From: an uncultured Treponema sp.
Lineage (GTDB): Bacteria > Spirochaetota > Spirochaetia > Treponematales > Treponemataceae
DNA length: 5,327 nt
Assembly (NCBI GenBank): GCA_937900125.1
Contig: CALCEK010000216.1
Location: forward strand, 1-5,327
Direction: 5' to 3'
Positions 1-4,712 of this stretch are shown one piece after another. Each line of letters begins with the position of its first letter. Position 1 is the first letter of the stretch. The notes below the pieces were generated by a model that saw nothing but the letters and a program-made list of their open reading frames with translations, searched no databases and was not told where the DNA came from. A program made the translations under genes and the position numbers.

Positions 1-702
1 GGAATAAACTTTTCACTTTTTTATTACGCTTTTACAAAAAAATGGGACGAGGTAAAAAATAATTCCGAGTTAAAGGGCTACATTTTTGTAACGATTTTTT
101 CCGCAGGGATTCTTGTTTTGCTTGAGTCAAAAACTTTTGGTGGATTTTTTAAAGCTGTGCGTCCTGCGGTTTTTCAGGCGATTTCAATTATGACAACCAC
201 GGGATTTTCTACTTCGGATTACACCCATTGGAGTTTTTCGGGACAAACAATTATTTTGCTACTTTTGATGATTGGCGGTTGTTCTGGCTCAACGGCGGGC
301 GGCGTAAAAGTTGTGCGCTGGATAATTCTTTTTAAGCAGCTAAAAAACGAAATAATGCGACTTTTACACCCGCATGGAATTTTTGCGATTCGCCTTAATG
401 GACGCGCAGGAAGAAAAGACATTGTGTTTACGGTAGCCGCCTTTTTTATGCTTTACCTAATTTTTGTTCTTGGCTCAACATTTTTTTCAACACTTTTTGG
501 ACTTGACCTTTTTACATCCTTTACCGCTTCTATTTCTATGGCAGGAAACGTTGGACCTGCATTCGGCTCTTTAGGACCTGCCGAAAATTTTTCAGCCGTT
601 CCTACTGCGGTAAAATGGTGCTATAGCTTTGTAATGACCGCAGGCCGTTTGGAATTTTTTACAATCGCAATAATTTTTGCCCCAGCCTTTTGGAAAAAAT
701 AA
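1..702 (+). CDS. trkH: TrkH-family potassium uptake transporter, C-terminal half (5' end outside window)
   Basis: This is the membrane, ion-conducting subunit of a Trk-type K+ uptake system in the inner membrane. The frame is open from base 1 and ends at TAA 700-702, leaving 233 residues, roughly the second half of a family whose members are usually about 480 residues. Visible signatures are the GINF segment near the start, a pore-loop filter sequence TTTGFSTSDY, the following GGCSGSTAGGVKVVR segment, a second pore loop with GNVGPAFGSLGP, and the C-terminal GRLEFFTIAIIFAPAFWKK, which is closer to TrkH than to KtrB ends. Hydrophobic helices flank each pore loop. An internal TTG at 118 is not a plausible start because family-like sequence continues upstream of it. 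The regulatory partner TrkA is not seen here. The gene shows no functional link to the sugar genes and is probably a separate transcription unit. Confidence 0.93.
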   Translation, partial: GINFSLFYYAFTKKWDEVKNNSELKGYIFVTIFSAGILVLLESKTFGGFFKAVRPAVFQAISIMTTTGFSTSDYTHWSFSGQTIILLLLMIGGCSGSTAGGVKVVRWIILFKQLKNEIMRLLHPHGIFAIRLNGRAGRKDIVFTVAAFFMLYLIFVLGSTFFSTLFGLDLFTSFTASISMAGNVGPAFGSLGPAENFSAVPTAVKWCYSFVMTAGRLEFFTIAIIFAPAFWKK

Positions 703-993
703 GAGCGACGTTTTTGCCCTCGCAAGTTGAAAAAATTTGCCTATCGCGCAGAGTGACGAATTTTTTTAAATTCTAAATTAAACCTAAAAAACTCTTGTGC
801 AAAAAGGACTCTTGGCGCAGTGTAAAAGGTGAGATTTTTCTTTTTTACTTTTTGTTTTTTTGTCAAAATTGGGACAAAATGGTAAAAATGCGAATTTTTG
901 TTTACGTTTTGATAAAACTCTATAAATTTGTAAGTAAAAATTTTGCGAAAAAAACAGAATCCAAAAAAAAATAAAAAAAATTTAAAATTTTAT

Positions 994-1022
994 TTGACAA
1001 CTTCTTTTTACTGTGTAATAAT
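994..1022 (+). promoter_or_regulatory. Sigma70-type promoter of lacI (perfect -35, extended -10, upstream A/T tract)
   Basis: The -35 box TTGACA (994-999) is a perfect consensus match. After a 17-bp spacer comes AATAAT (1017-1022), five of six matches to TATAAT. It is preceded by TGT at 1014-1016, which gives the TGn of an extended -10. Bases 963-993 are almost pure A/T with phased A and T runs, like an UP element. The start of transcription would fall near 1029, giving a leader of about 40 bases before the TTG start at 1071. The placement is inferred from consensus only. Confidence 0.82.
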
Positions 1023-1036
1023 GTAATTAGTTACAT
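1021..1036. promoter_or_regulatory. Candidate LacI-family operator 1 (palindrome at transcription start)
   Basis: ATGTAATTAGTTACAT is an inverted repeat with perfect 6-bp arms (ATGTAA/TTACAT) and matches in 14 of 16 positions. It overlaps the end of the -10 box and the predicted transcription start, a classical repressor position. The TGTAA...TTACA frame is the arm pattern of LacI/CcpA-type operators, but the centre is TA, not the usual CG. It is most simply read as the autoregulatory site of the adjacent LacI-family gene; this is inference. Confidence 0.7.
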
Positions 1037-1050
1037 GAAAGCAGTTTCAT
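1035..1050. promoter_or_regulatory. Candidate LacI-family operator 2 (palindrome in leader)
   Basis: ATGAAAGCAGTTTCAT has perfect 6-bp arms (ATGAAA/TTTCAT) around GCAG. It shares two bases with operator 1, so the two centres lie 14 bp apart. The TGAAA...TTTCA arms also fit LacI-family operators, with CA at the centre where CG is usual. It lies downstream of the predicted transcription start and ahead of the ribosome-binding site, so a bound repressor could block initiation or early elongation. As RNA it could also form a 6-bp hairpin with a 4-base loop. Confidence 0.6.
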
Positions 1051-1058
1051 AAAAGAAA

Positions 1059-1065
1059 AAGGAGG
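1059..1065 (+). promoter_or_regulatory. Ribosome-binding site fixing the TTG start of lacI
   Basis: AAGGAGG is a near-perfect anti-Shine-Dalgarno complement lying five bases before TTG 1071. The family's N-terminal helix-turn-helix begins within the first ten residues of that reading, and the next in-frame ATG (residue 15) would cut it away, so the TTG is the real start. Confidence 0.88.
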
Positions 1066-1070
1066 TAATT

Positions 1071-2078
1071 TTGGCACAGATAAAAAGCAGTACCATTTAC
1101 GATGTTGCAAAAATGGCTGGTGTAAGTTCTGCGACGGTTTCTCGTGTGCTAAATGACCCTTCAAAAGTTGCTCCTGCAAAACAAAAACTTGTACAAGATG
1201 CTATTGACGAGCTTCATTTTGTCCCAAAAGCGGACGCGGTTATAAATGCGCGTAAGGCTTACAAAAAAATCGGTGTTATAGCTCCATTTTTTACGCAGCC
1301 TTCTTTTATGGAACGTTTGCGGGGGGTTTCGGCAGTTTTGGCATCGCTTCATTATGAACTTGTCATTTATTCGATTGACACCGTGTCTGATTTAGACAAT
1401 TACATTAAAATGCTTGTTACGGCAAATCGAATTGACGGACTTATTGCGTTTTGCATTAACTTTACCGATGAACAGCTAAAAACTCTCTCTAAAGCGCGAT
1501 TCCCTGTTTGTGCGGTTGAAAATGAGATTGAGGGAATGGATTGTGTTATGGTTCCTAATTTAAAGGGAGGACAAAAAGCTGCGGAACTGCTTTATTCGCT
1601 TGGGTGTACAAAACCTGGTTTTATAGGCGAGCGGTCAACACTTGCTTTTTCTGTAACTTCAACGGAAGAGCGTTTTCAGGGATTTAGATTTTTTTTTGCG
1701 AATCAAGGAATTATTATTCCCGAAAATCACGTTTGGATGGGGGAGTTTACTGAGCAAAATCTTGAAAAAGGCATTTCTTCTTTTTTGGCACAAGACGATT
1801 TGCCCGATGGAATTTTTTGTTCGAGCGATGTTATTGCGGCAAAATTTTTGCGGCTTGCCTCTAACAAAGGAATCCGTGTGCCAGATGACATAAAAGTTTT
1901 AGGTTTTGACAATATCGATTTGGCAGATTACATCGGACTTTCTTCTATTTCGCAAGAATTAGATGATTCGGGACGCATTGCTGCGGAATTGGTTTTGAGT
2001 AGAATTGCGAATCCCACGCGCGAAAATCGACATGTGCTTTCTTTGCTAAAGGTGATTCAGCGGGGAACAACTGGTTAA
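1071..2078 (+). CDS. LacI-family transcriptional regulator, probable repressor of the sugar transporter
   Basis: This is a full-length LacI-type repressor (335 residues; TTG start, TAA 2076-2078). Residues 8-28 form the helix-turn-helix with the family pattern IYDVAKMAGVSSATVSRVLN. The hinge follows at about 52-62, and the sugar-binding core starts at IGVIAP (67-72). Core landmarks are ERFQGF (200-205), IFCSSD (248-253), the PDDIKVLGFDNIDLADY block (271-287) and the C-terminal RGTT (331-334). By family knowledge it should bind operator DNA as a dimer and respond to a sugar or sugar phosphate. Oddly, an ungapped alignment by memory with PurR places Asn59 where the hinge Leu that wedges into the operator centre normally sits. 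Phenylalanine is coded almost only by TTT (18 of 19), unlike the downstream binding-protein gene. Target and effector are inferred from the neighbouring transporter genes; no symbol is justified. Confidence 0.93.
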   Translation: MAQIKSSTIYDVAKMAGVSSATVSRVLNDPSKVAPAKQKLVQDAIDELHFVPKADAVINARKAYKKIGVIAPFFTQPSFMERLRGVSAVLASLHYELVIYSIDTVSDLDNYIKMLVTANRIDGLIAFCINFTDEQLKTLSKARFPVCAVENEIEGMDCVMVPNLKGGQKAAELLYSLGCTKPGFIGERSTLAFSVTSTEERFQGFRFFFANQGIIIPENHVWMGEFTEQNLEKGISSFLAQDDLPDGIFCSSDVIAAKFLRLASNKGIRVPDDIKVLGFDNIDLADYIGLSSISQELDDSGRIAAELVLSRIANPTRENRHVLSLLKVIQRGTTG

Positions 2079-2127
2079 TCAAAGTTCGGAAAAAATGTTC
2101 GCATTAAATTTCTGAGCGGATTTTATA

Positions 2128-2154
2128 AGAGTCAAACTTTAAAAGTGAAACTCT
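2128..2154. promoter_or_regulatory. 27-bp dyad upstream of the binding-protein gene (candidate operator)
   Basis: The dyad has arms AGAGT-nnn-ACTTT (2128-2140) and AAAGT-nnn-ACTCT (2142-2154) around a single A, with all ten arm positions pairing. It can also be read as two direct copies of AGTSAAACT (2130-2138 and 2144-2152) spaced 14 bp apart, each itself a small AGTnnnACT palindrome. A TATAAG (2124-2129) abuts its left edge, with only a poor -35 candidate TTCGCA (2098-2103) at a 20-bp spacing, so a second promoter here is possible but weak. No U-run follows the dyad, so it is not an intrinsic terminator. A protein-binding site is the likelier reading. Confidence 0.45.
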
Positions 2155-2182
2155 AAAAAATGGTTTTTCATTAAAAGAATTG

Positions 2183-2189
2183 AAGGAGG
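2183..2189 (+). promoter_or_regulatory. Ribosome-binding site deciding the start of the binding-protein gene
   Basis: AAGGAGG lies five bases before ATG 2195. An in-frame TTG at 2180 overlaps this site and would add only five residues ahead of the Lys-rich signal-peptide start, so ATG 2195 is preferred. Confidence 0.9.
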
Positions 2190-2194
2190 TTCTG

Positions 2195-3505
2195 ATGAAA
2201 ATCAACAAAAAGACAGCACTTTCTATTTGTGCAACAGGTATGGCAATCCTTGCTATTGCAGGATGTTCAAAAAAAGACGCTACCACTTCTCAGAGTAGCA
2301 GTTCAAAATCTTCTGCGGACAAAACAATTCGCGTTGAAGGTTCTTTCCGTGGCGAAGAAGAAGCTCGCTTCCAAGAAATCGTAAAGATTTTTAACGAAAA
2401 GACTGGATACAATGTTGTGTATGCAGGAAGCCCTGATTTTGAAGTTCAAATTCAAGTTGAAACTCAAGCGGGAACACCGCCCGACATTGCAGCTTTGCCT
2501 CAGCCTGGAACAATGAAGCGCTTTGCACAAGCAGGTCAGCTAAAAGCTCTCGACGCAGATGTTGTTGCAGCAATCAATGAAAATTACGCACCTGTTTGGA
2601 AAGATTTGGGTTCTTACAATGGAAAAGTTTACGGTGTATTCCATCGTGTAAATGCAAAAAGTTTTGTTTGGTACAACAAAAAGGAATGGGCAAAACGCGG
2701 CTATTCAATTCCAACAACATGGGACGAACTTAGAGCGTTGGAATACAAAATGGTTGCAGACGGAATTGCTCCGTGGTCAATCGGTTTTGAATCAGCGGCA
2801 GCTTCTGGATGGCCTGGAACAGACTGGCTTGAAGATATGATGCTTCGCACAGCAGGACCTGAGGTTTATGACAAATGGGTAAATCACGAAATTGCATTTA
2901 ATGACCCAGCCGTTGTAAACGCATTAAAATACTGTGGTGAAATTTTCTTAAACAAAAATTATGTTTTGGGCGGACCTGATAACATTATTGCACAAAATTA
3001 CGGTGACAGTGTAAAACCATTGTTCACAAATCCTCCAACAGCAATGATGAATCGTCAGGGCAACTTTATCACTGGATTTATGCAGGACGAAATTCAGGCA
3101 AATCTTGAAGAAAATGTTGGCGTTTTTGCATTGCCTGGAGTTGATTCTCGCTGGGGAACACCAGTTCTTGGCGGTGGAGACCAATTCGTTGCATTTACAG
3201 ATAAAGAAGGTGTAAAAGAATTCCTTGAATTCCTTACCACTTGGGAAGCTTGCGCTCCTTGGGCAAAAGTTGGCGGTGCTTTGTTCCCACACAAAAATCA
3301 GAACTTTAACGATTACGGAAATAGCCTTGAACGCGACATTGCAAAAATCCTTGTAAACGCTTCTGTATTCCGCTTTGACGCTTCAGACCTTATGCCAACT
3401 GAAGTTGGTTCTGGTTCTTTCTGGACAGGAATGGTCAACTATGTAAGCGGAGCTGAATCAGCTGAACAAGCACTCAAAACAATTGACGCTACTTGGCCAC
3501 GCTAA
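2195..3505 (+). CDS. Sugar ABC transporter substrate-binding lipoprotein (AglE/GgtB-like)
   Basis: This is the extracytoplasmic receptor that captures sugar for the two permeases downstream. It has 436 residues from ATG 2195 to TAA 3503-3505. A lipoprotein signal peptide is clear: MKINKK, a hydrophobic stretch to residue 22, and lipobox IAGC with Cys24 as the lipid site. A Ser/Lys-rich tether (25-43) precedes the mature domain. Family-typical segments include DFEVQIQVETQAGTPPDIA, SIGFESAAASGWPGTDWLED, LRTAGPEVYDKWVNHEIAFN, the FDASDLMP block at 394-401, GSGSFWTGM at 405-413 and the terminal ATWP. From memory these closely match binding proteins of alpha-glucoside (AglE) and glucosylglycerol (GgtB) importers; the actual ligand cannot be read from sequence. 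Phe codons are 11 TTC of 23, against 1 of 19 in lacI, which suggests high expression. The gene is followed by a strong terminator. Confidence 0.93.
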   Translation: MKINKKTALSICATGMAILAIAGCSKKDATTSQSSSSKSSADKTIRVEGSFRGEEEARFQEIVKIFNEKTGYNVVYAGSPDFEVQIQVETQAGTPPDIAALPQPGTMKRFAQAGQLKALDADVVAAINENYAPVWKDLGSYNGKVYGVFHRVNAKSFVWYNKKEWAKRGYSIPTTWDELRALEYKMVADGIAPWSIGFESAAASGWPGTDWLEDMMLRTAGPEVYDKWVNHEIAFNDPAVVNALKYCGEIFLNKNYVLGGPDNIIAQNYGDSVKPLFTNPPTAMMNRQGNFITGFMQDEIQANLEENVGVFALPGVDSRWGTPVLGGGDQFVAFTDKEGVKEFLEFLTTWEACAPWAKVGGALFPHKNQNFNDYGNSLERDIAKILVNASVFRFDASDLMPTEVGSGSFWTGMVNYVSGAESAEQALKTIDATWPR

Positions 3506-3523
3506 TTTCGCTTAAGTAGTTTT

Positions 3524-3560
3524 GCCGAAGGGAAAAATTTGTGCTCCCTTCGGCTTTTTT
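3524..3560 (+). terminator. Intrinsic terminator/attenuator between binding-protein and permease genes
   Basis: A perfect 10-bp stem, GCCGAAGGGA (3524-3533) with TCCCTTCGGC (3545-3554), encloses an 11-base loop and is followed at once by six T residues (3555-3560), then CTT. It acts in the + direction only, since no T-run flanks the other side. It lies 18 bases after the stop of the binding-protein gene and 60 bases before the next start. No convincing promoter lies between it and the permease gene. It therefore probably works as a partial terminator, and its stem may also protect the 3' end of a shorter lacI/binding-protein or binding-protein-only message. Confidence 0.92.
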
Positions 3561-3578
3561 CTTAGTAAACCTGATAAA

Positions 3579-3592
3579 GAAACTTCGGTTTT
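3579..3592 (+). other. Small RNA hairpin with cUUCGg tetraloop in the permease leader
   Basis: AAAC (3580-3583) pairs with GTTT (3588-3591) around TTCG, extended by a G-U pair (3579 with 3592). The C(UUCG)G cap is a known extra-stable tetraloop, though the rest of the stem is only A-U pairs. It sits between the terminator and the ribosome-binding site GGAGG (3611-3615). It may stabilise or mark a processed 5' end of the permease message, or be chance. Confidence 0.35.
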
Positions 3593-3620
3593 AAAACAGG
3601 CTAGTAATCTGGAGGAATGA

Positions 3621-4712
3621 ATGTCTAGTACAGCAAAAAGTTCGCAAGCGGGCGAAAAGACAAGTTTTCTAAAGACTATTTTGGTTGTGGCTTGCACAGT
3701 GGTCGTATCCTGTGGAGGCTTTTTAATCCTAAAAAATGACGACCTTCCGCAAATTGCAACAACCCTTATTGCAATTATTTGGGGCGTTTCTAGCGTTGCA
3801 CTTATTTTTTATTCGTTGAATCTTTTGGCTCAACTTTTTAACACAAAGATTTACAATAAAATTGTTCCGTATATTTTTGTGGGACCAGCGGTTATAATTC
3901 TTGCTTGGTATCTTTTGATTCCTACATTGCGCTCCCTTGTTTTTAGTTTTATGAATAATGATTCAACTAAATTTGTAGGACTAAAAAATTACATCACGCT
4001 TTTTACCGACCCGCAAATGCTCACTTCAATTCGGAACACATTGATTTGGTTGGTTTTTGGAACTGCCTTTAGCGTACTTTTTGGGCTTATCGCTGCAATT
4101 TTGGCTGACCGCAGTTACATTGAAAAAGTTGGAAAAACATTTATTTTTCTTCCGATGTCAATTTCTCTTGTTGGCGCAGGCGTTATCTTTAAGTTTATGT
4201 ATTCCGCAAAATTTGGCGGAGCTGAACAAACTGGTCTTTTAAATGCGATTGTTGTTGCATTCGGCGGAGAGCCAAAAAACTGGCTTACAAAAGCTCCTGG
4301 CAATAACTTCTTTTTGATTGCGATTTTTATTTGGCTACAAACAGGTTTTGCCCTCGTCGTTCTTTCTGCCGCATTAAAGGCTGTTCCCGAAGATATGATT
4401 GAAGCGGCTCGCATTGACGGAGCAGGTGAGTTTAGAATCCTCATTCAAGTGATTATTCCTAACATTCGCTCTTCTATTGTGAGTGTAAGCACAACAATTC
4501 TTTTGGCAGCTCTAAAGTGTTTTGACATTGTTTATTCAATGACAAATGGTATGTACGGAACTGAAGTTTTGGCTTCTCAGCAATACAAGCAAATGTTCAC
4601 TTATAGAAATTTCGGACTCGGTTCTGCAATTGCAATTTTGATTTTAATTGGGGTAAGCCCAGTTGTTTACTATAACCTTAAAGAATTCAGCAACAGGGAG
4701 GCTTTTAAATGA
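3621..4712 (+). CDS. Sugar ABC transporter permease, AglF/GgtC-like
   Basis: This is one of the two membrane subunits forming the transport channel of a binding-protein-dependent sugar importer (363 residues; ATG 3621, TGA 4710-4712). GGAGG at 3611-3615 lies five bases before the start; an ATG at 3617 in another frame stops after three codons. The permease core begins at about residue 81 with VPYIFVGPA and contains the ATPase-contacting EAA loop at 261-280 (EAARIDGAGEFRILIQVIIP). Other recognisable stretches are FVGLKNYITLFTDP, ILADRSYIEKVGKTFIFLP, IWLQTGFALVVLSAALKAVP and KCFDIVYSMTNGMYGTEV, all typical from memory of the alpha-glucoside/glucosylglycerol permeases. Two further hydrophobic segments (about 19-38 and 45-72) precede the core, so about eight membrane helices are predicted rather than the six common in this superfamily. 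Its end overlaps the next gene, suggesting coupled translation. Confidence 0.93.
   Translation: MSSTAKSSQAGEKTSFLKTILVVACTVVVSCGGFLILKNDDLPQIATTLIAIIWGVSSVALIFYSLNLLAQLFNTKIYNKIVPYIFVGPAVIILAWYLLIPTLRSLVFSFMNNDSTKFVGLKNYITLFTDPQMLTSIRNTLIWLVFGTAFSVLFGLIAAILADRSYIEKVGKTFIFLPMSISLVGAGVIFKFMYSAKFGGAEQTGLLNAIVVAFGGEPKNWLTKAPGNNFFLIAIFIWLQTGFALVVLSAALKAVPEDMIEAARIDGAGEFRILIQVIIPNIRSSIVSVSTTILLAALKCFDIVYSMTNGMYGTEVLASQQYKQMFTYRNFGLGSAIAILILIGVSPVVYYNLKEFSNREAFK
4697..4701 (+). promoter_or_regulatory. Ribosome-binding site of the second permease inside the first permease gene
   Basis: GGAGG lies seven bases before ATG 4709 and within the last codons of the upstream gene. The stop TGA 4710-4712 overlaps the start as ATGA. 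Ribosomes finishing the first permease can restart on the second, favouring a 1:1 ratio of the two channel subunits. Confidence 0.85.

Larger units (their letters stand above)
703..1070. other. AT-rich intergenic region between trkH and lacI
   Basis: This 368-bp stretch contains no convincing open reading frame on either strand. Its last 110 bases hold the promoter, operator-like palindromes and ribosome-binding site listed separately. The first half has a near-direct repeat (ACTCTTGTGCA at 791-801, ACTCTTGGCGCA at 808-819). It also has a possible long-range stem between GCGCAGAGT (746-754) and ACTCTtgGCGC (808-818) with a two-base bulge. T-tracts run from 835 to 861. No clean intrinsic terminator for trkH was found: GCGA/TCGC (705-708 with 720-723) and GAATTT/AAATTC (758-773) are too weak to call. 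A TTGTTT/TATAAA pair (898-903, 921-926; 17-bp spacer) is a possible but weak extra promoter. Confidence 0.7.

Noticed and set aside
703..773. Intrinsic terminator of trkH
   Set aside because: The best stems are GCGA/TCGC and an all-A/T GAATTT/AAATTC, neither stable enough nor properly followed by a T-run.
838..866. Perfect TTGACA on the - strand at 861-866 as a divergent promoter
   Set aside because: Only AAAGAA lies at the -10 distance and no - strand gene follows; trkH is in the opposite orientation.
898..926. TTGTTT/TATAAA pair as a second + strand promoter
   Set aside because: The -35 matches only three of six bases, and such pairs are expected by chance in sequence this AT-rich; the 994-1022 promoter is far better.
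2155..2175. AATG-n6-CATT at about 2158-2171 as another LacI operator
   Set aside because: The arms are only four bases, the spacing differs from the 16-bp sites and the internal bases do not fit the TGWAA pattern.
2180..2194. In-frame TTG start five codons ahead of ATG 2195 for the binding protein
   Set aside because: It overlaps the AAGGAGG ribosome-binding site itself and has none of its own; ATG 2195 gives a normal Lys-rich lipoprotein signal start.
2948..3292. A 114-codon - strand reading frame inside the binding-protein gene
   Set aside because: It lies wholly opposite a clearly conserved gene, has no recognisable domain and is explained by the coding strand's composition.
4115..4444. 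A 109-codon - strand reading frame inside the first permease gene
   Set aside because: It is antisense to conserved permease sequence including the EAA loop and shows no recognisable domain or ribosome-binding support.
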